The notes: a model not told the origin generated them from the sequence alone. Shown: positions 25,898 to 35,352, counted from the stretch's first letter. The stretch: DNA of 52,925 bases from Anaerolineales bacterium HSG24 (GCA_030377895.1 JAUCGB010000015.1:1-52925); one strand, 5' to 3'. Made by a program: numbers and translations.

Positions 25898-28750
25898 CTA
25901 CAACGACAAAATTTTATTACCATTATCATACAACGTAATCGGCCCGTCTTGAGATACGGTGATGGCTAGACATTCTGTTTCGGCACTCATTTTGGCTGCG
26001 CTACTATGGCGCGCTCCTTTGCCCGGCCCGATTTCGGCGTGTGTTTCGGCATCGGGCCGAAGTAGCACCATACAGCCCCGAAACTCGCCCCGGCGGTCAA
26101 TCACAGTGGCTCCATCCTGTTTGGCGAAGTTTATTAACTCTTGGTCTGAGAGTTGATTAAGCTGATTGCTAATGATGCTGGCAAAGGAGTTGATCTCAGA
26201 ACTATCGGAATTTTTGAGGATTTTGTCCGCATCACCAACCAGAAATATCGCCCCCAAATTCTCCTCTGACATGCGAAAGGCACAGCGTAAGATACGACGC
26301 ATGAGATCGATGTCGTAGGCTCGCTCTTTGGCCAGATAGATGATCATCTCCTCGACCTGTTCGGTATTTTCAGGCGACCAGTCTCCATTGGCATACCGTC
26401 CCATCAACTGACCCTTGGCAAAAATTCGGACTTGTCGCCCTCCAGCAGGGACAAAAAAGACGATTGCATCACACATTTTCGAGATGGCGGCATGCCGTCG
26501 GAACTGTGGGCCAAGTAAAAAATTGCCCTTATCCTCTAATGGCAAATCGACATCTAACTGTTGTATCCCTCGCACGTAGCCATGCCTGTCAATCATATAG
26601 CCCAACACAAACCCATCCACCAATTTAGCCAAAGTGACGATGATTTTTCTCATTCGGCGGATGTTGTCATGCATTAATAACTGCACTTGACTGGATGGTA
26701 GTATTCGGGCAATCCGAGCCGGGTCGCCTACAATAAGAGCGGTCGAGAGGGGTTTCTCCTCATGTTCCATCTGGGCGATACTGGCCGCAGTATCAGAAAT
26801 ATGCACCATCGAGGGGGCATCAATCTGTTTTTGGCGAGCCAACTGAAACAAAAACTCAATCCCGGCATCCTTCATCCATGCATCCAGAATACACTCTTTT
26901 TCTATGAGGTGGCGCAATCGTTCCGGTTCAATAAAAATCTGCTCCACATGCTCGGCCTCAAGCTGTATCTCCACTGGATACATGGCCGCAATGGTATCAG
27001 AATATCGAGCCGCGACCACATAGCGACTGATTTTCATGGACGGAGTTAGCTCGCCACTTGTGGTGCTTAACTGCTGGTCAAGCAGGCTATATTCCCGAAG
27101 CTGTTCCCAATGATCTAGCGATTGATTGGCCGTGCCGATAATCTCCTCAACCAGTTCTTTCAATTGGGAGTTGCTAATCTGTTCGACCTCGGTCTGTAAA
27201 TAGTCGGCAATTGCCTCTATATTTAAAACCAGCATGGCCGACAAATAAGCCTTGCCATCCCCAACTACCGCGGCTTGCACGATAAAGGGGGACTGGGAAA
27301 TGGTCTGCTCGACCAGCGTTGGCAAGATGCGGTAGCCGTTAGTCAATACTAGCAGATGAGGCTTAACGCCAGTGAGATAGAGATACCCCTCATCATCTAA
27401 AAAGCCGATGTCACCACTATGAAGCCACCCTTCAGCGGTTATTGGCCTGTCTGTTTCGGAGTCACGTTGCCAATATCGACGAGGCATGGTGTTACTCCGC
27501 ACCAGAATTTCATGGTCGGCGGCTAAACGCATCTCAAAATTGGGGGCAACCTGCCCAAAAGCCCCAATTGGTATGTCTCGTCGACGGTTAATCGCGGGAA
27601 AGCCACCCCCATCGTTGAGGCTGTATAGCCTCGTAATCGGTAATCCGGCAATGGCAAAAAACTCGCTGATGTCATGATATAGAATCGTCCCAGTCGAGTA
27701 AAATTTGCGAATTCTGCCTCCTAAACTTCCCCGGATGTTGCTGAAAAAAGTCAGGTCGGCTCGATCATACTCTTGGCGCAGTTGGACTGAAGCGTTGGCT
27801 CCAGCCATTTGATACTCTTTCCCTTTGGCTAAGGCCCAGCGAAAGACCACTTGCGTCGATTCTGGTTTGTCGATAATCCAACGGGTGTATCCCTCGTAAA
27901 AATTTTGATAATTCAGCGGCGTAGCCAGCATAATTGTGGGGCTAGTTTGGCGCATGTCGGCGGTCATGGTTTCGTAACTGTGAGCCAGTACATTGGTGAT
28001 ACCGGATAAGAAGTAGTGTAGGGAGACCTCCAGACTGTAAAACTCGCTCCAAGGGACGATGGTAAAACCGACATCATCCTCTTCAAAGATGAACCATTCG
28101 GCGATATATTGCTGAATCAAAATAAGCTGTTTCTGGCTGAAAATCGCTCCTCGATAATGACCGTCAAAGCCGATTCGATAATGGAGGGCGGCAATCTGGT
28201 CGGAGGGCATGGCTTCGGCTTGCTGGGCAAACTGGCTCTGCTCCTCAACGGTGACGGGGGCGGCTTCGGTCAAGATGGATTGCAAGGAAATAAGGGGGGG
28301 CATAATTTTTTTATGCGTCAATATCTGTTTGAGGTGGGGCAGGCTGATTGAATCGCCTGATTTGTCTGAAGCAAACGTGGCAGAGACCGCTTCGATGTGG
28401 TCTGTGGCCTCCAATACCGCGATACGACAGCCGGAGTCGGCCAAAATCGTCAACAAGGCTTGGGGGGGCAGGCTAGTGCGGATGGGAACAATCACCCCAC
28501 CGGCCAGTATGGTCGCCATGTAGACGGCCAACCATTCGATACAGTTTTCGGTCGCTAGGGCTACCCGCTCGCCGTCGCTAACGCCATGTTGACGGAGGTA
28601 CTTAACTAGTTTGAAAGTGAGCGCGGAAAACCAGCGATAAGAGATTTTCTGGTAGCGCTGGTATAATTTGGTCTGAATACAGATTCGGCTGGCATGCTCG
28701 TTTAGAGTCGATATGATGGCTTGGTTTATGGTGCGCCAAGAGGCTATCAT
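25898..28750 (-). CDS. Acyl-adenylate-ligase-like module fused to a diadenylate cyclase (DisA_N) module
   Basis: The protein has 950 residues. Residues about 25-590 resemble AMP-forming acyl-CoA synthetases: GERVALATENCIEWLAVYMA, LYSLNDGGG, GWLHSGDIGFLDDEGYLYLTG and the A10-like lysine in PSMKISRY. The A3 loop is degenerate (YRIGFDGHYRG instead of a Thr/Ser-rich TSGTTG loop), so ligation may be lost. Residues about 600-805 look like a DACNV-type sensor: LLGPQFRRHAAISKMCDAIVFF and QVRIFAKGQL. Residues about 812-950 are the cyclase core with DGA (879-881) and ARHSSAAKMS (RH at 914-915; the usual RHR is RHS). The family makes c-di-AMP from two ATP. The start at 28750 has an AAGGA site. An alternative is that the C-terminal domain only binds nucleotide. 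Confidence 0.8.
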   Translation of the reverse strand: MIASWRTINQAIISTLNEHASRICIQTKLYQRYQKISYRWFSALTFKLVKYLRQHGVSDGERVALATENCIEWLAVYMATILAGGVIVPIRTSLPPQALLTILADSGCRIAVLEATDHIEAVSATFASDKSGDSISLPHLKQILTHKKIMPPLISLQSILTEAAPVTVEEQSQFAQQAEAMPSDQIAALHYRIGFDGHYRGAIFSQKQLILIQQYIAEWFIFEEDDVGFTIVPWSEFYSLEVSLHYFLSGITNVLAHSYETMTADMRQTSPTIMLATPLNYQNFYEGYTRWIIDKPESTQVVFRWALAKGKEYQMAGANASVQLRQEYDRADLTFFSNIRGSLGGRIRKFYSTGTILYHDISEFFAIAGLPITRLYSLNDGGGFPAINRRRDIPIGAFGQVAPNFEMRLAADHEILVRSNTMPRRYWQRDSETDRPITAEGWLHSGDIGFLDDEGYLYLTGVKPHLLVLTNGYRILPTLVEQTISQSPFIVQAAVVGDGKAYLSAMLVLNIEAIADYLQTEVEQISNSQLKELVEEIIGTANQSLDHWEQLREYSLLDQQLSTTSGELTPSMKISRYVVAARYSDTIAAMYPVEIQLEAEHVEQIFIEPERLRHLIEKECILDAWMKDAGIEFLFQLARQKQIDAPSMVHISDTAASIAQMEHEEKPLSTALIVGDPARIARILPSSQVQLLMHDNIRRMRKIIVTLAKLVDGFVLGYMIDRHGYVRGIQQLDVDLPLEDKGNFLLGPQFRRHAAISKMCDAIVFFVPAGGRQVRIFAKGQLMGRYANGDWSPENTEQVEEMIIYLAKERAYDIDLMRRILRCAFRMSEENLGAIFLVGDADKILKNSDSSEINSFASIISNQLNQLSDQELINFAKQDGATVIDRRGEFRGCMVLLRPDAETHAEIGPGKGARHSSAAKMSAETECLAITVSQDGPITLYDNGNKILSL

Positions 28751-28853
28751 GGCTGTTTTCCTTGTTACGTGGGGTTTTATCAAAATCAATCAAGTCTCTC
28801 GCAAAGACGCGAAATGAATCTGGTAACAGCAATCTACAATTATTTTTGCAATC

Positions 28854-29119
28854 TCATTTTGAGGTGAATGATCTTTACAAATTGCGATGTCCGGTAGGGG
28901 CTAGGCAGGGCGGTCTAGACTTGGAATGTGCGACCATCTCCGCTCCGCCCCTGCCTCGCCCGTTTACTCGGAGATAGCGTTCCCTGTGGGCTACGGGCGA
29001 GGTAAGGCGGATGAAAGTTCTGATTTCAAACCATGATACTTGCCGCCTTACCTAGCCCCTACGTAATCTATCGCCATACCTAATTTGTAAAGATGAAGTC
29101 CTTCATTTTGAACCATGCC
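28854..29119. repeat. 266-bp structured repeat, family C copy 1
   Basis: This segment is identical to 47491-47757 except for one inserted G in the latter. Its ends (CTTTACAAATT ... AATTTGTAAAG) are inverted repeats. Inner arms GTAGGGGCTAGG pair with CCTAGCCCCTAC, and a second hairpin joins CCTCGCCCGT with ACGGGCGAGG. It contains no convincing ORF. It may be a non-autonomous transposon or a structured RNA. It fills the spacer between the ligase/cyclase gene and the phosphatase gene. Confidence 0.95.
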
Positions 29120-29137
29120 ATCAGTTGTATTGCGGTA

Positions 29138-31177
29138 TCAAATCCGTACAACCACAATGGTTAAATCATCGTGCGGTTCAATATCTCCACAAAAGGTCAT
29201 CACTTTGGTAAGGATATGGGTTAACATTTCAAAGGCACTGCTTTGGGAGGCTGCTTGAATGATTTCCTCAAACTGTTCAAAACCAAACATGTCATTGTGG
29301 CTATTTTTTGCCTCAACAATTCCATCACTAATGAGGATAATCATGTCGTCCTTTGACAACTGATATGTTGCAGATTGATAACCTGTTTCAGCCCCCAATC
29401 CAACCCCTAGCGGCATCCCACCAATGTCCACCCATTCGACGGAACCATCGTTTCGTTTGATAATCGGCATTGGACATCCGGCATTGACCATCTTGGCTGT
29501 AATTATACTTGATTGGTCTACCACTTGAGAGGCGATATTAATCTCAATATAAACGAAGGCACAATTCAACTTCCCTTTGCGCGTATATGCCATTAACGTG
29601 GTATCCATCAACTGTAATAAGAGTTCTGGGCCTACATTTTGCTTTACCATTGATTGAAATGAGGCCAGCGTGACGGCCATAATTAAGGCAGATGCCGACC
29701 CTTTTCCTGAAACATCTCCGATAGCAATGCCATATTTGGGGTTTGATTCTTGAAAAGCGTGATAAGCATATAAATCTCCACCAACTTCTAGGGCCGGAGT
29801 GCTGAAACAGGCAACATCAAAATGTTTCCAATCGGGATTGGTAGATGGTAGTAAACCTTGTTGAATTTCGTGGGCCAAAGTCAGCTCTTCTTGGAGTTGA
29901 CTATTGAGTCGTTTTAAGTTTTGGTAGGCAGAATGGAGTTCCAATTCCATCTGTTTCGATTCAGTGATGTCTTTCAAAGTGCCCATTGTCATCATTTTTT
30001 CACGGTAAATGACACGTCCGACATGCATATTTACCAAAACGCGTGTTTCACCGTCTTTATGCAAAAGATGAAACTCATATTCGGGGGGGACATCCTCTCC
30101 GGCGATACGTTGCTGATAACGCTTGGCGACCATGCTCCAATCTTCGGGGGCAACAATTTGTTTAATGTGCATGCCAATTACTTCTTCCACAGTGTAACCA
30201 ATCATATCTGCAAACGCATCGTTGGTAAAAAAGAGCTTACCTTCGTCGATGAGAAAGACACCATCCTGAATATTATCCACCAAAGTGCGATATTTCTTTT
30301 CCGAATGTTGCAAATAGATTTCAAACTGTTTGCGGTCAGTAATCTCATGATGCAACTGACGATTACTGTCCTCTGCCTGCTTAAAGAGACGATAGGTACT
30401 GGTGAGCAACCCCACGAGAATCGCAAGGTAACTGGCAATTTTTAAGATGTGTGTTACATTAAACAAGGTATCAAAAAGTTGACTGGAGGAGGCCATAAAA
30501 GGAAGATGCAGGCCGATTTGGATCAATAGGGAAAATAAAAGCCAATGGTCAATATCATTATGTTTCCAATTACCTTTAATGACATGGGCAATCAGGGCAA
30601 TACCAAAAATCGCGGCGGGGACAAATTCAGCTTGCCGATGAAAAAATTGGTCAAGATAATAAACACGCCGAGGAAGGGAGATTGAGGTAAAAACAAACAT
30701 GGTGACACCAGCAAGTCCAATAATAAGGGCGTATATCAAAATTTCGCTGGTAACATGGAGTATTTCAATGTCGTTATATTTGTATTGATATATACCTATC
30801 CCTGTCAAAATAAGGCCGAGAAATAAGCGAGAAGCCAGCCAACTTTGAGGTATCATTGAGGGGGGAGCGGTTGGAAAATAGCCCCCAAACAATGATGAGG
30901 TGACAACCATGTGGAATCCGTCTAAAAATGCCGTACCTAAAAACATGTTTCCAATAAGTAAAAAAACAAGTCGTTTTCTGCTATAATATCGAATTAAGGC
31001 AATTACACCAACAAAAAGGGCCAGAAATGTAGCAACCGCCTCCATGAGCGTATGCGTAATGGCGGTGCTTTGCCAACGAAGAGTGTTAAAAAGAAAATAG
31101 CCCATTATCAAAATAGCGATAAGGGCAAGGTACATAACTACCTGTTGTTGGGTAAAGATATGTTTAACAGATTTCAT
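29138..31177 (-). CDS. Membrane sensor-PAS-PP2C phosphatase
   Basis: The 679-residue inner-membrane protein has an N-terminal region (about 10-270) with roughly eight membrane segments that resembles the MASE3-type sensory domain (FLALFVGVIALIRYYSRKR ... FLDGFHMV). A short coiled coil is followed by a PAS domain (about 295-415) with VDNIQDGVFLIDEGKLFFTNDAF and a PAC-like TLKDITESK. The PP2C/SpoIIE domain is at about 440-679, with GGDLYAYH, IGDVSGKGSA, ISDGIVEA and DDLTIVVVR. Like RsbU/RsbP proteins, it probably dephosphorylates a partner-switch antagonist. The binding-lipoprotein gene ends 98 bp upstream on the same strand, so the two may form a sensing pair. Confidence 0.88.
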   Translation of the reverse strand: MKSVKHIFTQQQVVMYLALIAILIMGYFLFNTLRWQSTAITHTLMEAVATFLALFVGVIALIRYYSRKRLVFLLIGNMFLGTAFLDGFHMVVTSSLFGGYFPTAPPSMIPQSWLASRLFLGLILTGIGIYQYKYNDIEILHVTSEILIYALIIGLAGVTMFVFTSISLPRRVYYLDQFFHRQAEFVPAAIFGIALIAHVIKGNWKHNDIDHWLLFSLLIQIGLHLPFMASSSQLFDTLFNVTHILKIASYLAILVGLLTSTYRLFKQAEDSNRQLHHEITDRKQFEIYLQHSEKKYRTLVDNIQDGVFLIDEGKLFFTNDAFADMIGYTVEEVIGMHIKQIVAPEDWSMVAKRYQQRIAGEDVPPEYEFHLLHKDGETRVLVNMHVGRVIYREKMMTMGTLKDITESKQMELELHSAYQNLKRLNSQLQEELTLAHEIQQGLLPSTNPDWKHFDVACFSTPALEVGGDLYAYHAFQESNPKYGIAIGDVSGKGSASALIMAVTLASFQSMVKQNVGPELLLQLMDTTLMAYTRKGKLNCAFVYIEINIASQVVDQSSIITAKMVNAGCPMPIIKRNDGSVEWVDIGGMPLGVGLGAETGYQSATYQLSKDDMIILISDGIVEAKNSHNDMFGFEQFEEIIQAASQSSAFEMLTHILTKVMTFCGDIEPHDDLTIVVVRI

Positions 31178-31275
31178 AGACTTACTAAGTACTTAGGAAT
31201 TGGGATTGCGCGTTTCACAGGGAGCGCAGGGGCTTCTGGCCTGCGCTTCCTGTCTATCGACCACAACCTCATTTC

Positions 31276-32613
31276 TTATTCAGGGCGGATGATGGGGGAG
31301 GAAACTGTACGGTACGTTTCAGGCCAAATCACCGCCATTTCATTAGAATGTTGGTTCGGCGAGGTATATTGCAAAAATAGCAACGGCACATCGGGCCATT
31401 GATGCCACATAAACTCAGGTACAAACCCCCCAGCTGGATTATTTGCCTGATAGGGGAAGGTGTAATGCCCCGAAGCCAAATCGATATCAGTCTCCTCAAG
31501 GGCTTGGATGATGGATGATGCCTCAAGCGAGTTTGCCCGATTGATCGCATCAGCCATTAACAAAAGCGTGTCGTAGGCTTCAAAGGCATAAGGTTCAGGC
31601 CACTTGGCAAATTTTGCCTCATATCGTTTGGCAAATTCTGCTCCCAATGAATTAACCGAAGAAGGCCAAGGGCCAATACGCGGCACAACCACATAATTGC
31701 CATCAGGGATAAGTTCCCAATAGGTTTGATAATCCAATGAAATTTGATTAGCAACGAGAATAGTGCGATTGTTTGGGGCTAATTTTGCCTCAATAATCTG
31801 TTGTTCGAGAGGGTAGGATGTTTCACCTGTCACTTTGACAAAAATGGCATCAGGGATAGTCTCCAATCCTTGAATAGTCTTGATAACGTCTGAAAAATCG
31901 TCGGTAGGAACATCGACGGTAAGCATGTCAGCACTGATACCAAACTCAGGAAACCATTTTTTTGCTTTCTCGACTTGCCCTTCGCCGTAGCTACTGTTTT
32001 CGGCAATAATTAGGGCAAAAATTTCGCCATCGTTGTTATAATCACCGACTTCTGCCAGCCATTTGGCATCCATTTGAGCCGTAAAGGTGGAGGCCGGAGC
32101 AATCCGAAAGATTTCAGGATAGCCCGAAGCGGTAATATCATCGTTGTAGGTTTCGGCAAAAATGACGGGCGTGTGATATTGGTGAGCAACTTCCATAATC
32201 GTTAGCCCCACCGCGCTGTGATACTCGCCCACAATTGCCACCACACATTCTTCGGTGATAAGTTGTTTGGCGACCTTCGTACCTTCTTCGGGAATGCCTT
32301 TTGTATCATGAATAATAATACGGACTGGTTTATCAAGGATACCCCCTTTTGCTTCAATATCTTCTAATGCCATACCATAAGCCGCTTCCATCACTTGCCC
32401 TCCCGTAACCGAACCGGGGGCAGAAAGGGGCAATGTTACCCCAATGACAATTTCTTCAACGTCATTAACTTTGGTGGCGGCGCATCCTCGTTCCGCCGAG
32501 GTAGATGTGGTATCCGCAACAGGTTCAACAGGAGTATTTTGCTGACAGGCTGAGAGTATTGCTAAAACGATAATTATAAACGTAATTTGCAACAATCTGA
32601 ATTGAGACTTCAT
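31276..32613 (-). CDS. Branched-chain-amino-acid-type substrate-binding lipoprotein
   Basis: The 445-residue protein has an N-terminal signal ending in a lipobox, LSAC with C23. Mature residues about 50-400 match the type I periplasmic-binding fold (Peripla_BP_6): IVIGVTLPLSAPGSVTGGQ and the FRIAPASTFT segment. Such proteins deliver amides, amino acids or other ligands to ABC transporters. No permease or ATPase is encoded next to it. Instead a membrane phosphatase follows, so it may work as a sensory receptor. The ligand is unknown. Confidence 0.87.
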   Translation of the reverse strand: MKSQFRLLQITFIIIVLAILSACQQNTPVEPVADTTSTSAERGCAATKVNDVEEIVIGVTLPLSAPGSVTGGQVMEAAYGMALEDIEAKGGILDKPVRIIIHDTKGIPEEGTKVAKQLITEECVVAIVGEYHSAVGLTIMEVAHQYHTPVIFAETYNDDITASGYPEIFRIAPASTFTAQMDAKWLAEVGDYNNDGEIFALIIAENSSYGEGQVEKAKKWFPEFGISADMLTVDVPTDDFSDVIKTIQGLETIPDAIFVKVTGETSYPLEQQIIEAKLAPNNRTILVANQISLDYQTYWELIPDGNYVVVPRIGPWPSSVNSLGAEFAKRYEAKFAKWPEPYAFEAYDTLLLMADAINRANSLEASSIIQALEETDIDLASGHYTFPYQANNPAGGFVPEFMWHQWPDVPLLFLQYTSPNQHSNEMAVIWPETYRTVSSPIIRPE

Positions 32614-32665
32614 CTATAGTTCTCCTAATGTGTTCAGAAAAGCATAAGTGTCAACTTAACGTTTG

Positions 32666-32760
32666 TATAGATGTTCAGATAAACATTTTCAGCCGTTACC
32701 TTCCCGCAAGTTTAGAACTTGCGGGAAGGTTGGTCTTGAATTGAAATCTGAAAGACTGTA
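32666..32760. repeat. Palindromic spacer repeat, family A copy 2 (inverted)
   Basis: This is the reverse complement of 4371-4472 with a 7-base deletion and the same hairpin core. The remainder of the 32614-33000 spacer is AT-rich, with an AT palindrome around 32900 and no gene. Confidence 0.85.
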
Positions 32761-33000
32761 GTAGGCGATTCATCGCCTTCAAACGGCACTACTGCGAACT
32801 CTTAAGTTGACGGTCATAGCTAATTATTCCTTTTGATTATAACATGTCGTCTCTCAAATGGAAAATGTATCATGAAATTTATACAATTTAACGTTTGTTT
32901 TATCTAAATTGATAAAATTTAATGGAATAAATAAGAAATAATACTATATTTTATGGATAACTATTGATGACCAGCGTCTCGGCCTCCAACATGACATGAA

Positions 33001-33034
33001 AAAAGGCTGTATCTTATGGAAGATACAGCCTTTT
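33001..33034 (-). terminator. Strong bidirectional-type terminator
   Basis: A perfect 15-bp stem (AAAAGGCTGTATCTT with its complement) closes a four-base loop. On the minus strand it is followed by a T run (TTTTTTCATG), as expected for the 33150-33422 gene. Confidence 0.85.
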
Positions 33035-33149
33035 AAGGTTAAACGGAAAAACTAACACATGTCCAAAAGTTTGTCGATTCGTCGCAGGGAATAATTCGGT
33101 GGATATGACCGCCAATCACTTAAAGTTGTTGAGAAACGATAAACTTCTG

Positions 33150-33422
33150 CTAATACACCCCACCGTCCACCGTGCGATGCACCATAATCGCCGAGATGAT
33201 TGGGGCGGCAAGGGCTAGGGGAATCAAGCAGGGAGCTAAACAGCCCAAACTTAGCTTGATGAGAAAAATGCCCGTCCCGATTGCGAGGGCGTATACGACC
33301 AACAATAATAATCCGAACCACAGGTCACCGGCATAAATCCATCCGAGACCTAACATACCACAATAACCGCCTATAATCTCAAAAATCGCTGAATATGCGG
33401 CTGTTTTATCTGAACTGTTCAT
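33150..33422 (-). CDS. Small membrane protein, 90 residues
   Basis: Hydrophobic segments cover about residues 12-30, 35-57 and 62-80: GYCGMLGLGWIYAGDLWFGLLLLVVYALAIG and LAPCLIPLALAAPIISAIM. The GLGWIYAG motif resembles TM2-type proteins. The function is unknown. A strong terminator follows at 33001-33034. Confidence 0.6.
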   Translation of the reverse strand: MNSSDKTAAYSAIFEIIGGYCGMLGLGWIYAGDLWFGLLLLVVYALAIGTGIFLIKLSLGCLAPCLIPLALAAPIISAIMVHRTVDGGVY

Positions 33423-33646
33423 AACTGTCCTCCATTATTAGCTTTGATTAGTAAGTAACCGTAGTTTTATTTAATTCTCTATACGATAAAGTTTTTGTAT
33501 AGTTGCAAACTACGCAGTTTTAGATTGTTCTTGTGTTAATAATACTATAAATCAGTTATTTTTTCAATAGTCAATTGCTTGTTCAACCTTAAAATAGTTT
33601 ATTTCGTAGTGTCGGAGGCAAGCAGAGTTCCTTGCTACCCGACAAC

Positions 33647-33815
33647 TTGGTTTAGCCGGAATCAACACTAAAACGGATACTTAACTGCGGAATGGATAGT
33701 TTTTATTCGTATATAATCACTGTAATTAGCAAAGAAATCTCGTTATTGGCGAAATATACTCATTGAGTTTTGAAGTATCCGCTGTAGTGTTCGCCAAAGA
33801 TTCCGTTAGCGTCAG
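33647..33815. mobile_element. MITE family B, copy 2
   Basis: The core 33664-33791 (128 bp) shares terminal inverted repeats with the 18978-19104 copy, and the flanks match to 33647 and 33815. The adjacent spacer (33816-33980) holds the fragments TTTGAACCATGCC (family C end, 33858) and TTTTCTGTCGGGTACTGA (33905), so the 700-bp spacer is largely layered repeats. Confidence 0.8.
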
Positions 33816-33980
33816 TAATTTACCATTCACCGTTCACCGTTTATAATTTATAATTTCATTTGAACCATGCCAAAATTTGTCAAATTAGCGCATAGGTTGT
33901 AGACTTTTCTGTCGGGTACTGACCCAACTTATCGTTAATCGCCAGCGTCAAACGGTTGCGGTGTTCGTAAATATCAAAAA

Positions 33981-34107
33981 TTGGTAGTGTCACCACGTTG
34001 ACTGATGCTATGTCATTCTCAAACGCATATCGAGAAATTCCTTGGTTCCGCTTCGCTACACTTCGGAATGACATGGGGCTTATCAGTCAATAGGTAAGCA
34101 CTACCAA
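33981..34107. repeat. Hairpin element with TTGGTAGTG ends
   Basis: The left end TTGGTAGTG (33981-33989) pairs with CACTACCAA (34099-34107). The inner GACTGAT pairs with ATCAGTC, and ATGTCATTC (34009-34017) pairs with GAATGACAT (34065-34073). The left part, CCACGTTGACTGATG, recurs at 46372-46386. Confidence 0.7.
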
Positions 34108-34124
34108 AAAACGGAACAATAACT

Positions 34125-35048
34125 ATGACTAATACAATATCAAATGAAATGCAAGATTTCTATTCTTCTCATAGCTGTGTGACTGATCCGGGTAAACATA
34201 GTACCTTTTTGGATGGTTTACCCTCTGATGTGCCTGAACTTGTCAAAATAGTACATGGGATAATCCTTCATATTCACTGGGCTGAAAGTTATAAGGTGTA
34301 TCCATCCGAAGAACGCAAGCAAGATGCCAATCTGCGCTTTGTCTCCAAACAGCTTGAGCAAATTAAAAAAATTGAGGGATCAGCCTTACATATATCACGC
34401 CCCCTCGAAAGTCGTTTATTAGGCACATGCCGTGATTATTCGGTATTTTTATCTGCTTTACTTCGGCATCAAGGGATTCCAGCCCGTGCTAGGTGCGGAT
34501 TTGCCAACTATTTTACACCCGGTAAATACGAAGATCATTGGGTTTGCGAATATTGGAAAGCAGATGAGCAACGCTGGGTGATGGTTGATGCTCAACTTGA
34601 TGAGCATCAGATCCAAACTATTAAGATTGATTTTAATCCACTGGATCTACCCACCGATAAGTTTTTTCCGGGGGGTAGAGCTTGGCAAATGTGTCGAATG
34701 GGGCAGGCTGATCCGAATAAATTTGGCATATTTGATATGTATGGGTTATGGTTTATCAGAGGTAATGTCGTTCGTGATGTAGCCTCACTCAATAAAATGG
34801 AACTTTTACCTTGGGACTGTTGGGGATTAAGTTTGGCTGACGATGACGCTCTTTCTAATGATGATTTTGCCTTATTAGATCGAGTTGCCCCATTGACACT
34901 TCCTGATAATTTCTCATTTTCTGATTTAAGCGCAATATATAAGCACAACAAAGGTCTAACAGTGCCACCAGTTATCAGTACTTTTATCGTTATCGGAGGC
35001 AAAATGCAAAAGATCGACCTTTCAGAGGATTGTGCATCCATTTTATAG
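34125..35048 (+). CDS. Transglutaminase-like protein
   Basis: The 307-residue cytoplasmic protein has the papain-like transglutaminase triad: C102 in LGTCRDYS, H138 in EDHWVCEYW and D155 in WVMVDAQLD. The segment LLRHQGIPARARCGFANYF between C and H is typical of the family. Such proteins act as thiol hydrolases, transferases or peptidases; the substrate is unknown. It stands alone behind a repeat-filled spacer, and the ribosome site is weak. Composition is AT-rich compared with leuS. Confidence 0.85.
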   Translation: MTNTISNEMQDFYSSHSCVTDPGKHSTFLDGLPSDVPELVKIVHGIILHIHWAESYKVYPSEERKQDANLRFVSKQLEQIKKIEGSALHISRPLESRLLGTCRDYSVFLSALLRHQGIPARARCGFANYFTPGKYEDHWVCEYWKADEQRWVMVDAQLDEHQIQTIKIDFNPLDLPTDKFFPGGRAWQMCRMGQADPNKFGIFDMYGLWFIRGNVVRDVASLNKMELLPWDCWGLSLADDDALSNDDFALLDRVAPLTLPDNFSFSDLSAIYKHNKGLTVPPVISTFIVIGGKMQKIDLSEDCASIL

Positions 35049-35157
35049 AAAACAGGTCATGTCATTCCGATTCGCTCCCCTCGGAATGTAGAGTCGACAC
35101 ACATATTGACATAAGAAAGTTGTGGAGGCATAATTTCCTAATAACAGGAGGTGTCAT

Positions 35158-35298
35158 ATGGCCAAAAAACGCAAAGCCAGAGTAAAGAAAGGCCAAACGA
35201 TAGCGGCTCGTCGCCGCCGAGAGCGAGAACAGTCCGAGGCTAGACGGAAACGTCGAGAACGCAAGAAGTACAAGTTTCGGATTAAGGTTGTCCGGTGA
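35158..35298 (+). CDS. Very basic 46-residue protein
   Basis: The ATG follows a strong AGGAGGTG ribosome site by five bases. The protein, starting MAKKRKARVKKGQT, is over half Lys, Arg or His, with acidic residues only in the middle (RERE, SEARRKRRERK), and is probably helical. It could be a small ribosome-associated or nucleic-acid-binding protein. The position between the transglutaminase gene and tRNA-Ser fits a translation-related role, but this is inference. Confidence 0.75.
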   Translation: MAKKRKARVKKGQTIAARRRREREQSEARRKRRERKKYKFRIKVVR

Positions 35299-35352
35299 CT
35301 CTACACACTTTGTCGGGTTGCAAGTGTCAGGCAACAAACCAAGAAGCAAAGT

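Noticed and set aside
28854..29119. Small ORF or gene in the 266-bp repeat
   Set aside because: Frames are short, and the sequence is dominated by inverted repeats that explain the conservation without coding.
33052..33321. An 89-codon minus-strand frame overlapping the small membrane protein
   Set aside because: It is a shadow of the membrane-protein gene in another frame, and the 33150-33422 frame has better hydrophobic organisation and a terminator placed just after it.
33880..34074. A 64-codon minus-strand frame
   Set aside because: It lies wholly in layered spacer repeats (TGTCATTC hairpin element and family E fragment).
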